The position numbers were made by a program, and so were the translations under genes. DNA of 64,000 bases from positions 348,926 to 412,925 of the forward strand of contig JANRMQ010000002.1 of the NCBI GenBank assembly GCA_040981125.1, written 5' to 3'. The notes beneath the pieces are model-generated. The model did no database searches, was not told the DNA's origin, and was given only the letters and a program-made list of their open reading frames with translations. Source of the DNA: DASSBQ01 sp040981125 (GTDB lineage: Bacteria; Nitrospirota; Nitrospiria; Nitrospirales; Nitrospiraceae). Within the stretch, counting starts at the first letter, position 1. Every line of letters begins with the position of its first letter. Shown in pieces: positions 52,423 to 60,957 of the stretch.

Positions 52423-52635
52423 ATGGACTTAAAGTGGAACGAGACAGAGGAGATTGCGCTGCAATTGGCAGAAACCCATCCGGACACGGACCCGTTGACC
52501 GTCCGTTTTACGGACCTGCATGCCTGGATTGTCGCGCTGCCTGATTTCAAGGACGACCCCAAGAAATCGAACGAGAAACTTCTCGAATCGATCCAAATGG
52601 CCTGGCACGAGGAATACCAAGACAGCCACTCCTAG
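52423..52635 (+). CDS. iscX: IscX iron-sulfur accessory protein
   Basis: The 70-residue product matches IscX: it starts MDLKWNETEEIALQLAETHPD and ends with ESIQMAWHEEYQD, with LPDFKDDPKKSNEKLLE in between. IscX binds IscS and iron and tunes the rate of cluster assembly. It is the last gene of the isc operon, 129 bases after hscA. Confidence 0.94.
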   Translation: MDLKWNETEEIALQLAETHPDTDPLTVRFTDLHAWIVALPDFKDDPKKSNEKLLESIQMAWHEEYQDSHS

Positions 52636-52668
52636 GCCGGGCGCCATCCGAATCACCAGCCGCGGGCA

Positions 52669-55095
52669 TTAGTATCCCGGCTCGACATACGGTTGTAACA
52701 CGGGAGGAGCGGGAGCGGGCGGAGGCGGGTTTTCCGGAAGCTGGTCTAATTTGTAAAACTCCACCGGATCAATGTTGGGACCGGCCGCGCGGGTCGGTTC
52801 CGTCCCCTTGGTAAACAGTTCCACCGTCCCTTGCGGTCCGTCGGAATCGCTCAAGAGCGCGGTCGTTGGATCCACCTTGACGAACAGGACGCCATCGGGA
52901 ATCTCGAAGGGCATGACCGGGAGCTGCTTCAGAGCTTCTTTCATAAATGAGGTCCAAATCGGCAGCGCGGCATGCGCGCCGGATCCCGTCTCGCCCAAGG
53001 GCCGGCGGTCGTCAAATCCCGTCCACGTTCCAGCCACCAGATTCGGCGTCGCGCCGATGAACCAGGCATCCGTGAAATCATTCGTCGTCCCCGTCTTCCC
53101 TGCGACGGGCCGGTCGATGAAGTTCTTTGCGGCGACGCCGGTTCCCCGCTGGATGACATCTTCCATCATATTCGTGATCAGGTAGGCCGTTTCACGTGAA
53201 ATAACCTGTCGCGGCTGAATAGAGGCTTGATCCAATGTGCGGCCGGAGCTGTCCTGCACGCTCGCCAACACATAGGGATCGACCCGCATGCCTTGATTGA
53301 CGAACACTCCGTAGACCGAAACCAGCTCCAGCATCCCCATGCTGGAGGATCCGAGAGCGAGCGAAAGATCGGGCGCGAGCGGGCTTGAAATCCCGAGGTT
53401 CCGCGAGAAATCAACCACGTTTCTGATCCCAATTTTGTCCAACAACCGGACGGTGGCGAGATTATGGGAATGGATCAAGGCTTCCCGCAGACTCACGATG
53501 CCGTGAAACCGCCGTCCATAATTTTCCGGTTTCCAAACCTTGTCTTCCTCTTCCTCCTCGTACACGACGGGCGAATCCAGGACGACGGTCGCCGGACTCA
53601 TGCCTTGATTGATCGCCGTCGCATAAATAATCGGTTTGAATGCCGAGCCGGGCTGCCGGTGAGCCAAGACAGCGCGATTGTATTCGCTCCGTGCAAAATC
53701 ATACCCGCCGACCATGGCGCGGATCGCCCCCGTCTTCGGATCGAGCGCGATCAGCGAGCCTTCGACGACGGGGGTTTGCTCCAAGCCGAGGTGAACCGCC
53801 TCCTTGTCGATCTTTTTCACGATGACCTCGATGACATCACCGGGCGACAGGAGTTGTTTCACATTCTTGACCAGCGTGACGTCCTTGATCGGATCTTTGC
53901 CGTTCAAGCGCTTCATCGCCCAGGTCATGTCGGTGAATGACAGCCGGCCGATCGTCTCGCCTGCCTGGACGAGGGCATGGTCCTTGGCGATTTTGGTGAC
54001 CACGCCTTCCACCATATCCCCTTCTTTGAGTTTGACGGAGGGATCGGAAGCGGGGGCCACCAGCGTCGCCAGGTCCACCGTGCGGACCGGTCCCCGCCAC
54101 CCTTGGCGTTTATCCAATTCCCGCAACCCGTTTGAAACGGCGGCCTCGGCCGCCTTCTGCATATCGATATTGAGCGTGGTGAAGACCTCGAGTCCGCCTT
54201 TATAGACCATCGACTCGCCGAACTTCGCCACCAACAATTGCCGCACGTACTCCACGAAATACGGCCCCACATGCTCGCTGCCGGGACGGCGGAAGTTGAG
54301 TTTCTCCGCCGCGGCTTGCTGGCGGTCCGCCGGACCGATGAATCCGGCCTCCGACATCCGGAACAAGACGTGTTCCTGTCGCTTCTTCGCCCGGTCATAG
54401 GCCTTAAACGGAGAATAATGATTCGGTGACTTCGGAAGGCCGGCCAAAAAGGCCGCTTCGGCCAATGTGAGCTGCGGCAATTCTTTTCCAAAGTAGGTCT
54501 GCGCCGCCGCCGCCACCCCATAGGCTCCCTGGCCGAAATAGATCTGGTTCAAATACATTTCGAGAATCTGTTCCTTGGTCAGCACCAGCTCCATCTTATA
54601 GGCCAGGATCAACTCGCGCAGCTTGCGATCAAAAGTCCGTTCGGAAGACAGGAACAGCGAGCGGGCCAATTGCTGAGTAATCGTGCTCGCCCCCTGCACC
54701 TTCCGTCCGCCGTGGCGGAGGTTGGTCCAGGCAGCCCGGAGAATGCCGACGATGTCGAGGCCGGGATGTTCAAAGAACCGCGCGTCTTCGGTCGCAATCA
54801 CCGCCTGGGTCAGATTTTTGGGAATCTCCGGCAACGGCTTGAGAAAGCGCCGCTCGATAAAGAACTGCCCGATGATCTGCCGGTCATCCGAATAAACGCG
54901 CGTCACCAGACTCGGCTGGTAATTCTGCAACGGCTCGAGTGACGGCAGATCCTGTGAAAAATACCAGAGCGTCGCCGCGGCGCCGCCTCCGGCCAGCATC
55001 AAAGAGAGCACGAAGACGATCAGGGCTATGTGCCACCATCGCCATGGACGCCTTGGTTTATCGGGAATTTCGAACGGGTGACTGCTGTCAGACAT
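52669..55095 (-). CDS. mrcA: Penicillin-binding protein 1A-type bifunctional peptidoglycan synthase
   Basis: The 808-residue product has one N-terminal membrane anchor (about 22-45). The GT51 glycosyltransferase follows with catalytic Glu E103 in ATEDARFFEHPG and GASTITQQLARSLFL. The transpeptidase has S484xxK487 (QPGSAFKP), S543HN and K667TGTT. About residues 340-440 form an OB-like insert typical of PBP1A (ponA/mrcA) proteins. The Pro-rich C-terminal tail (PPPPAPAPP) is extra. It builds the cell wall at the inner membrane. It is convergent with iscX and divergent from typA. Confidence 0.94.
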   Translation of the reverse strand: MSDSSHPFEIPDKPRRPWRWWHIALIVFVLSLMLAGGGAAATLWYFSQDLPSLEPLQNYQPSLVTRVYSDDRQIIGQFFIERRFLKPLPEIPKNLTQAVIATEDARFFEHPGLDIVGILRAAWTNLRHGGRKVQGASTITQQLARSLFLSSERTFDRKLRELILAYKMELVLTKEQILEMYLNQIYFGQGAYGVAAAAQTYFGKELPQLTLAEAAFLAGLPKSPNHYSPFKAYDRAKKRQEHVLFRMSEAGFIGPADRQQAAAEKLNFRRPGSEHVGPYFVEYVRQLLVAKFGESMVYKGGLEVFTTLNIDMQKAAEAAVSNGLRELDKRQGWRGPVRTVDLATLVAPASDPSVKLKEGDMVEGVVTKIAKDHALVQAGETIGRLSFTDMTWAMKRLNGKDPIKDVTLVKNVKQLLSPGDVIEVIVKKIDKEAVHLGLEQTPVVEGSLIALDPKTGAIRAMVGGYDFARSEYNRAVLAHRQPGSAFKPIIYATAINQGMSPATVVLDSPVVYEEEEEDKVWKPENYGRRFHGIVSLREALIHSHNLATVRLLDKIGIRNVVDFSRNLGISSPLAPDLSLALGSSSMGMLELVSVYGVFVNQGMRVDPYVLASVQDSSGRTLDQASIQPRQVISRETAYLITNMMEDVIQRGTGVAAKNFIDRPVAGKTGTTNDFTDAWFIGATPNLVAGTWTGFDDRRPLGETGSGAHAALPIWTSFMKEALKQLPVMPFEIPDGVLFVKVDPTTALLSDSDGPQGTVELFTKGTEPTRAAGPNIDPVEFYKLDQLPENPPPPAPAPPVLQPYVEPGY

Positions 55096-55204
55096 GCGAG
55101 TATCGGATGTGCCGATGTGCTCTCACCATACAATGCAAGGGCCGCAAACTCAAGCAACGTCGCACTCGAAACAGGACGCCCGCAGAGAAGAATACGCTCT
55201 CCGC

Positions 55205-55234
55205 TTGTGGCCGGTGCAGTGCATCGAGTATACT
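55205..55234 (+). promoter_or_regulatory. Candidate typA promoter
   Basis: TTGTGG at 55205-55210 and TATACT at 55229-55234 are 18 bases apart, both near consensus. A start site would fall at about 55241, exactly where a terminator-like hairpin begins. Confidence 0.45.
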
Positions 55235-55240
55235 CCCACT

Positions 55241-55274
55241 GGCGCCTTTTGCATTGTGCGGGGGCGCCTTTTTT
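55241..55274 (+). terminator. Leader terminator or attenuator hairpin ahead of typA
   Basis: GGCGCC (55241-55246) pairs with GGCGCC (55263-55268). An inner GCA/TGC can also pair, and six T follow at 55269-55274. It is a compact rho-independent terminator shape inside the probable 5' leader of typA, 28 bases before the start codon. Confidence 0.55.
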
Positions 55275-55301
55275 GTGCAACCTTTGCATCAGGATATTCT
55301 T

Positions 55302-57188
55302 ATGGAACAGCATACCGCCGCGCCGTCCGCCGTTTCCGGGCTCCGGGCCCCGCATGAACGCCGAGAGGACATCCGGAACATCGCCATCATCGCCCACGTC
55401 GATCATGGGAAAACGACGTTGGTCGACGCTCTCCTCCGCCAAACGCGGGTGCATCGAAAAATTCAAGATATGGGCGAACGCATCATGGATTCGATGGATC
55501 AGGAGCGCGAGCGCGGCATCACGATCAGAGCGAAGAACGCCAGCGTCGTCTACAACGGCGTCAAGATCAATATCGTGGACACGCCGGGCCACGCGGATTT
55601 CGGAGGCGAAGTCGAACGGACCCTCCGCATGGTGGATGGAGTCTTGCTGCTCGTAGACGCCAAAGAAGGACCGATGCCGCAGACGACCTTTGTCCTGCGC
55701 AAGGCGTTGGCCTTGGGCCATAAAGCCATCGTCGTGATCAACAAGATCGACCGGCCTGACGCCGTGGTCGATGACGTGGTCAATCGCACCTTTGATTTAT
55801 TCGTCCATCTGGGCGCCACGGACGAACAATTGGATTTCCCTATCGTCTATGCGTCCGCCATCAACGGGACCGCCACGCTCGATATCAACAAGCCGGGGAC
55901 GGAAATCGCGCCGTTGCTCAATACCATCCTCGACAAGATTTCGGCGCCGGCGATCAATCGCGAGGCGCCGCTTCAGATCCTCGTCCTGGCGCTGGCCTAC
56001 GATTCCTATAAAGGGAAGATGGGAATCGGCAAGATTCAGTCCGGCTCGATCGCGCGCCGGCAGAATGTCGTGACCCTGACGAAAGACGGCGGCCAAGTCG
56101 CCTCGAAGGTGGCGGATCTCGCGGTGTTCTCGGGACTTGAGCGGACGGATGTGGAACAGGCGGATGCGGGAGAGATCGTCGCGGTCGCCGGCTTGGAAGA
56201 AGTCCATATCGGGGATACGATCGCCGATGCCGGGAGTCCCCTTGCGCTCCCCCGCGTCACCATCGATGAGCCGACGGTTCAGATGACGTTTTCCGTGAAC
56301 AACAGCCCGTTTGCCGGCCGAGAGGGGAAGTTTCTCACGTCCCGTCACCTGCGCGAACGGTTGTTCAAGGAACTGGAGACCAACGTGTCGTTGCGCGTGC
56401 AGGAGACGGACAGCGCCGATCGCTTCCTGGTCGCGGGCCGCGGCGAGCTGCACCTGGGCGTGCTGATCGAACAGATGCGCCGGGAAGGCTATGAACTTCA
56501 AGTCTCCCAACCGGAGGTGATTCTCCATCGCGACGGAGAAACCGTGACGGAGCCGTTCGAGGAGTTAACCATTCAGGTACCGTCCGAATACCAAGGGCCG
56601 GTCATCGAAGAAATCGGCCGACGGCGCGGTGAGCTGCGTCACATGAAATTGATCCACGGCGACGGAGCTTCGAGCGAGATGCATCTCGAATACCGCATCC
56701 CGACGCGCGGAATCATGGGACTCAAGAATGTGCTCATGGCCAAGACACGGGGGACCGCCATCTTGCATCACGTATTTGCGGGCTACGAGACGGCCGACGA
56801 AAAGGCGCTCGTGGTGGCGCCGCATGGATCGCTGGTGGCATTCGAGCAGGGAACAAGCACCGCCTATGCGCTGTTCATGACCCAGGAGCGGGGCGAACTC
56901 TTCATCGGGCCATCGGTCGATGTCTATCAAGGGATGATCGTCGGAGAGAACAACCGCGAGGAAGATCTGGACGTCAACGTGTGCAAGCAAAAGCACCTCA
57001 CGAACATGCGCGCCGCGGGCTCCGACGAAGCGCTGGTGTTGACGCCGCCGCGCGAAATGACCTTGGAATTTGCAATGGAATACATCGGACAAGACGAACT
57101 CGTGGAAGTGACGCCGAAAAGCCTCCGCCTGCGCAAACGGCTGTTGAATCCCGAAGACCGCCGCAAAGCGCGCAAAAACAGCAAGTGA
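55302..57188 (+). CDS. typA: Ribosome-associated GTPase TypA/BipA
   Basis: The product (628 residues) is a translational GTPase with G1 AHVDHGKTTLVDALL, G2 RGITIRAKNA, G3 DTPGHADFGGEVER and G4 NKIDRPDA. Domains III and V and the TypA-specific C-terminus (NVCKQKHLTNMRAAG, LRLRKR) follow. It binds ribosomes and acts in ribosome assembly and stress or cold adaptation. The start MEQHTAAP at 55302 has AGGA upstream; the longer frame overlaps the PBP gene and is not used. Its stop overlaps the next gene. The leader carries a terminator-like hairpin. Confidence 0.95.
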   Translation: MEQHTAAPSAVSGLRAPHERREDIRNIAIIAHVDHGKTTLVDALLRQTRVHRKIQDMGERIMDSMDQERERGITIRAKNASVVYNGVKINIVDTPGHADFGGEVERTLRMVDGVLLLVDAKEGPMPQTTFVLRKALALGHKAIVVINKIDRPDAVVDDVVNRTFDLFVHLGATDEQLDFPIVYASAINGTATLDINKPGTEIAPLLNTILDKISAPAINREAPLQILVLALAYDSYKGKMGIGKIQSGSIARRQNVVTLTKDGGQVASKVADLAVFSGLERTDVEQADAGEIVAVAGLEEVHIGDTIADAGSPLALPRVTIDEPTVQMTFSVNNSPFAGREGKFLTSRHLRERLFKELETNVSLRVQETDSADRFLVAGRGELHLGVLIEQMRREGYELQVSQPEVILHRDGETVTEPFEELTIQVPSEYQGPVIEEIGRRRGELRHMKLIHGDGASSEMHLEYRIPTRGIMGLKNVLMAKTRGTAILHHVFAGYETADEKALVVAPHGSLVAFEQGTSTAYALFMTQERGELFIGPSVDVYQGMIVGENNREEDLDVNVCKQKHLTNMRAAGSDEALVLTPPREMTLEFAMEYIGQDELVEVTPKSLRLRKRLLNPEDRRKARKNSK

Positions 57189-57934
57189 GAATCCGCAAGA
57201 AAGCCCCGAAGCCGGCCGCCGCCAAGCCGCCGCTCTATATGATCGGCTATCGATTCTCCGCCCCGTCGCCCGATGAACTCACAATCTGGTACGACCTGGA
57301 ATACGGAGGACCGCTGGCGCTTCGGACAAGCGCCCATGCACACGCCCTTTCCGCCGGACATGGTCCCTGGCACGCGTGGCTGACGATCGCGCTGCCGGAA
57401 GACGAAGCTCAGTCCCTGTCGCTACAAGCCGCCTGGGATCATCGAAACGTCGGCATCGTCAGCCCGGCAGTCGCCGCTCCCAATATGGTTGCCGACACGG
57501 TTCTGTTCGCCGCCCGGTTGGCCCGCGGACTGACGCTACTCACGCAGGGAACCGCGCTCGATCCGGTCACGCAGCGGTACAGCAATCCGTCGGATTGGAG
57601 CGATCGGCCGCTTGCATTGTTTCAACTGCGGGACCATGTCGAGGTGACGCAGGGCGAGGTCGAAGACCCGGGCCGGGATTGGTTCCATACAGCGGGCATG
57701 AGCAAATTCGGCTTGGACGAATTGGAACTTTGGCAGCCGAAAGGCTTGCCTGCCGATTCACCGATGCAGGTATTGAACGGAGCGGCGGATCAGATCTTCA
57801 GACAAGGACACAACCCCAAAGTCGGTTCATCCCTCACGATTCCCTCCCTGGGACGCACGATCTCCATCGACAACCACCGCACAGTCGCCATGCAACAGAC
57901 CCAATGGACTTTCAGGCGGGTGGCCGCCGAGTAA
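57185..57934 (+). CDS. Protein of unknown function coupled to typA
   Basis: A GTG at 57185 overlaps the typA stop (GTGA) and gives 249 residues; an ATG at 57239 is an alternative. After a Lys/Pro/Ala-rich start the protein contains MIGYRFSAPSPDELTIWYDL, HGPWHAWLTIALPEDEAQS and RGLTLLTQGTALDPVTQRYSNPSDW, a mixed alpha/beta fold with no cysteine or membrane segment. I do not recognise it. Coupling to typA suggests expression with it. Confidence 0.65.
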   Translation: MRIRKKAPKPAAAKPPLYMIGYRFSAPSPDELTIWYDLEYGGPLALRTSAHAHALSAGHGPWHAWLTIALPEDEAQSLSLQAAWDHRNVGIVSPAVAAPNMVADTVLFAARLARGLTLLTQGTALDPVTQRYSNPSDWSDRPLALFQLRDHVEVTQGEVEDPGRDWFHTAGMSKFGLDELELWQPKGLPADSPMQVLNGAADQIFRQGHNPKVGSSLTIPSLGRTISIDNHRTVAMQQTQWTFRRVAAE

Positions 57935-58018
57935 GCGACCGTCCGTCGCGGCAACGCGGCAAATCCATAATGGCAGCAGAAGCGTTCATGAATAATGTGG
58001 GCTAGGCCTTCTGCCCCG

Positions 58019-58047
58019 TTGACAAGCTTTTTCGCTGCGTGTTACCA
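58019..58047 (+). promoter_or_regulatory. Candidate peroxiredoxin promoter
   Basis: A perfect TTGACA at 58019-58024 is followed 17 bases later by the poor -10 TTACCA (58042-58047). The gene start is at 58088, with AAGGAGG just before it. Confidence 0.3.
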
Positions 58048-58087
58048 ATTTTGATTGCTACGGTTCTTAACCTAGAAGGAGGACGCA

Positions 58088-58558
58088 ATGGCGGATGTAG
58101 CTCCGGAAATTAAAGTCGGCGATACCGCGCCGGATTTTACCTTAAAGGACCAGGATCAAAAGGATGTGAAACTCAGCGACTACAAGGGCAAGAAAAATGT
58201 GGTCCTGGCATTCTATCCGTTGGATTGGAGTCCGGTCTGCACCGGCGAAAACAAGTGTTTGACCGACGACTTCCCGAAGTTCGGCTCGGCGAATGCCGAA
58301 CTGTTCGGCATCAGCACCGACAGCTTTTTCTCGCACAAGGCCTGGGCGGATTCGCTCGAACTGAAACACCGGCTGTTGTCGGATTTCAATCGCGAAGTGG
58401 TCAAGAAGTACGGCCTCTATTTCGAGCCCTTGAATTGCGGCAAGCGCGCGACGGTCATCGTCGATAAGAACGGCAAGGTCGCGTACGTCAAGGTGCAGGA
58501 AATCAAGACGGCGCGTGACGACAAGGAGATCCTGACCGCTCTGGAAAAATTGCAGTAA
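58088..58558 (+). CDS. Peroxiredoxin (AhpC/TSA family)
   Basis: The 156-residue product has the peroxiredoxin active site FYPLDWSPVCTGENKC, with peroxidatic Cys at residue 51 and another Cys at 57. GISTDSFFSHKAW and a short C-terminus follow, closest in layout to the AhpE/BCP type. It reduces H2O2 or organic peroxides using a thiol donor. AAGGAGG five bases before the ATG gives strong initiation. A perfect terminator hairpin follows, and a thioredoxin-fold gene starts right after it, a possible reductant. Confidence 0.9.
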   Translation: MADVAPEIKVGDTAPDFTLKDQDQKDVKLSDYKGKKNVVLAFYPLDWSPVCTGENKCLTDDFPKFGSANAELFGISTDSFFSHKAWADSLELKHRLLSDFNREVVKKYGLYFEPLNCGKRATVIVDKNGKVAYVKVQEIKTARDDKEILTALEKLQ

Positions 58559-58575
58559 TCGCCACACTTGAGGAC

Positions 58576-58608
58576 TGAGGACCGGGGCGACCCGGTCCTC
58601 AGCTTTTG
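58576..58608 (+). terminator. Rho-independent terminator of the peroxiredoxin gene
   Basis: CTGAGGACCGGG (58576-58587) pairs perfectly with CCCGGTCCTCAG (58592-58603) around a GCGA loop, followed by CTTTT. The T-run ends three bases before the start codon of the thioredoxin-like gene, so reading through also removes or hides any ribosome site of that gene. Confidence 0.8.
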
Positions 58609-58611
58609 ATA

Positions 58612-58944
58612 ATGTCCGGCACAGTCGAAGACGTCAGCGACGCCAACTATAAGACCTTCACCGACGCACCGGCGGCGCTGGTGTCCTACGGGCTTGCCAC
58701 GTGCGAACCCTGCAAGGCCTATGATCCCATCTTGGAAAAAATCGCGGCGGACTTTCCACAGATCAAAGTCGGCAAGGCCAAAATGCATGTGCCCGGCCGC
58801 TGCCGCGAGATCAAGAAGCAGCATGCGTTCGAAACCTATCCCACCACCCATTTTTTCTCCAACGGGAAGTTGCTCTTGACCCGCGAGGGCAAAATCGAAG
58901 CCGACGAGTTGACCGCTCTTATTTCCGACTATCTCATCAAGTAA
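58612..58944 (+). CDS. Thioredoxin-fold protein
   Basis: The 110-residue product has a thioredoxin fold with the redox pair CEPC (about residues 26-29, in ATCEPCKAYDPIL), a cis-Pro region YPTTHFFSNGK and a C-terminal helix. CEPC instead of CGPC implies a different redox potential. It could reduce the peroxiredoxin encoded just upstream. No ribosome site is visible other than AGGA inside the hairpin stem, so translation may depend on that structure. Confidence 0.82.
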   Translation: MSGTVEDVSDANYKTFTDAPAALVSYGLATCEPCKAYDPILEKIAADFPQIKVGKAKMHVPGRCREIKKQHAFETYPTTHFFSNGKLLLTREGKIEADELTALISDYLIK

Positions 58945-59016
58945 TTCTCACAAACGGCCGCGTTCTCCAATAAGAGCAATTGTCTCCACCGGCGCTCCGG
59001 CAGATAATGGACGCCG

Positions 59017-59868
59017 ATGGTCTTCTTCCGATTTCGGTGCGCCGCGCTCCGGCGAGTCACGATGATCGTCCCTGTCCTACTGTGGCTCGTATCCTCGGGG
59101 CCTTGCCCAGCCGAATCGGATCAGGCCGTTGCCGATGCCGCCCCGCTCCAAGAACAATTGACCGGCCGCGACGGCGCGCCTTTGATCTTGATACCAGCGG
59201 GACGCTTTCTCATGGGAAGCGAGACCGGCGAAGCAGACGAGCAGCCGATCCATCCGATTGAGTTGGATGCCTTTTACATCGACAAATATGAAATCACCGT
59301 CTCGCGCTACGCGCGCTTTCTTCACGCGCGAAGGCCTGAGCAGCCGTTTCTCTGGGCGCAGGCGGCACGGCGTGGCCAAGGTCGGAAACCGGTGATCGGG
59401 GTGGATTGGTTTGATGCCAAGGAATATTGCGAATGGATAGGACGGCGTCTTCCGACCGAAGCCGAATGGGAAAGGGCCGCGCGCGGCGATGATCAGCGGA
59501 TCTATCCCTGGGGCAATGAGCCGCCGACCGGCCTCCACGTCGTAGCGGGACTGAAGAAATGGACCGGCTACGATACCCTCGGCGTAGTCGGATCCCATCC
59601 GCAGGGCGGCAGCTCCTACGGAGTCGAGGATCTGGCGGGCAACGTGTGGGAATGGATTGCGGACCGGTATGATGGACAGTACTACACGGAAAGCCCCCCG
59701 CACAATCCGCAGGGACCGACCCGCGGCCCGCTGCGCGTCCTTCGCGGAGGCGCCTGGAACAATAATGCGGCCACTATCCGCTCCGCCAACCGCGCCGCCT
59801 ACGCTCCATCGGCCCGGCGCAACGACGCCGGCTTTCGATGCGCCATGAATGCCGATCGAACGCCATAA
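59017..59868 (+). CDS. FGE/SUMF1-family secreted protein
   Basis: The 283-residue product has an N-terminal hydrophobic signal (MIVPVLLWLVSSGPCPAES when read from residue 16). A formylglycine-generating-enzyme-like domain follows: IPAGRFLMGSETGEADEQP, DKYEITVSRYARFL, RLPTEAEWERAARG, LAGNVWEW and LRGGAWNNNAATIRSANR..NDAGFR. The copper-binding cysteine pair of true FGE is not apparent, so it is probably a structural or ligand-binding member rather than a sulfatase maturase. Starts at 59017 and 59062 are possible. Confidence 0.85.
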   Translation: MVFFRFRCAALRRVTMIVPVLLWLVSSGPCPAESDQAVADAAPLQEQLTGRDGAPLILIPAGRFLMGSETGEADEQPIHPIELDAFYIDKYEITVSRYARFLHARRPEQPFLWAQAARRGQGRKPVIGVDWFDAKEYCEWIGRRLPTEAEWERAARGDDQRIYPWGNEPPTGLHVVAGLKKWTGYDTLGVVGSHPQGGSSYGVEDLAGNVWEWIADRYDGQYYTESPPHNPQGPTRGPLRVLRGGAWNNNAATIRSANRAAYAPSARRNDAGFRCAMNADRTP

Positions 59869-60028
59869 GATGACAAGGCCTGCACAGCCGAGTCACGAGT
59901 TCGTCCAGATCACGACATTGCAGTCGGAACTGGTTCAGTAGTCTGATGCGGACTGGCTTCAGATTTGCGTGATAGAACCCTGCTTGGACCGAGCCAGAGA
60001 GAACGGACTCGAACCGAATTGAACTGAA

Positions 60029-60769
60029 TCAACGCAGCCGCGGAGCGGGTTGTACAGGAGTCAGGGTCGAGGCCAGCGCGATCTGTTCAGTCGAGCGGAG
60101 GCGAATTTTGAAGATGACCCGCCGGCTCTTGTCGCGGTTCGGATACCCGATGTCTTCATAGATCAAATCCTGCCGGCCTCTGCCGCTCGCCGAGGTCTTC
60201 TCATGAAAACAGCCATAAATCCATGGGGCGGACGCTTCAATGACCTCAAGACCCTTGACCATGACGTTGAACGACCGCTCCTGGCTCAACTTTAGATTGT
60301 GAATGTCCGATCCCCGGTCATCCGTGTGGCCTTCAATGACCAGCGAATCGATCTTTTCACGCAATGGACCACAAAGAAGCGACGCATAGGCCGGCATGGA
60401 TTCCGTGAGAAACTGACTGGCCGCCGTGGAGAGGGTGCCTTTCCCAAACTCGAAATTCAACAGCTCCTCCGGCACCACAATCCGCAACACGAACGGATCG
60501 CCCGGGTCCTGGTCGAGCGAGAGACGGTACCGCTGAAAATGATCGCGCAGGCTGGCGCGGATATCGTCCGTGGTTTCCTGGATCGGCGAAGCGGCCGCAG
60601 GCGTGTGCGATTTTGTTTCCTGCGCGTGAGACTCTGTTCCGGACGTCTTGGTCACGTACGCGGTAAACAATAGAATGAAGATCACCGCCAGTGACGTCAT
60701 CAAGTCCGTCACGCCGACCGTGAGGAGAGACGGGGTATCGGTTACATCCTGTAGCAGCGCTCGTCGCAT
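60029..60769 (-). CDS. ZorB/MotB-like OmpA-domain ion-channel subunit
   Basis: The 246-residue product has one N-terminal transmembrane helix with a MotB-type ion-binding Asp (VGVTDLMTSLAVIFILLFTA, about residues 18-37) and a C-terminal OmpA-like peptidoglycan-binding domain (LVIEGHTDDRGSDIHNLKLSQERS, about 143-166). With a MotA/ExbB-like partner upstream it should form a proton- or sodium-driven 5:2 motor. The pair resembles ZorAB of Zorya defence or other envelope motors. No zorC, zorD or zorE lies nearby, so a defence role is only possible. Confidence 0.78.
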   Translation of the reverse strand: MRRALLQDVTDTPSLLTVGVTDLMTSLAVIFILLFTAYVTKTSGTESHAQETKSHTPAAASPIQETTDDIRASLRDHFQRYRLSLDQDPGDPFVLRIVVPEELLNFEFGKGTLSTAASQFLTESMPAYASLLCGPLREKIDSLVIEGHTDDRGSDIHNLKLSQERSFNVMVKGLEVIEASAPWIYGCFHEKTSASGRGRQDLIYEDIGYPNRDKSRRVIFKIRLRSTEQIALASTLTPVQPAPRLR

Positions 60770-60814
60770 CGATTCATTCCTCTCCTCATGTCAGAGTTGC
60801 TTCGTTTCCCTTGG

Positions 60815-60901
60815 TGTCATGCCCGCGAAGCTTGTCCTCGCGGAAGCGGGAGCGGGCTCCACAGGCCCTTTGACCGGATTCCCGCTTCCGCGGGAATGAC
60901 A
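60815..60901. repeat. Palindromic REP/MITE-like repeat between the motor genes
   Basis: The 87-base unit is flanked by TGTCATGCCCGCGAAG and its near-complement ending GGGAATGACA. Inside, CGCGGAAGCGGGA (60839-60851) pairs perfectly with TCCCGCTTCCGCG (60880-60892). This form, with TCATTCCCGCG ends, is common among dispersed intergenic repeats of bacteria. Only one copy is in the window. Confidence 0.7.
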
Positions 60902-60957
60902 GACTTCAGTGCTTCCGATGCAAACCGGCCCACCACCCACATTGCTCACTGCCTCAA

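Noticed and set aside
59017..59868. Catalytic formylglycine-generating enzyme
   Set aside because: The fold motifs are present, but the active-site cysteine pair is not apparent and no sulfatase gene is nearby.
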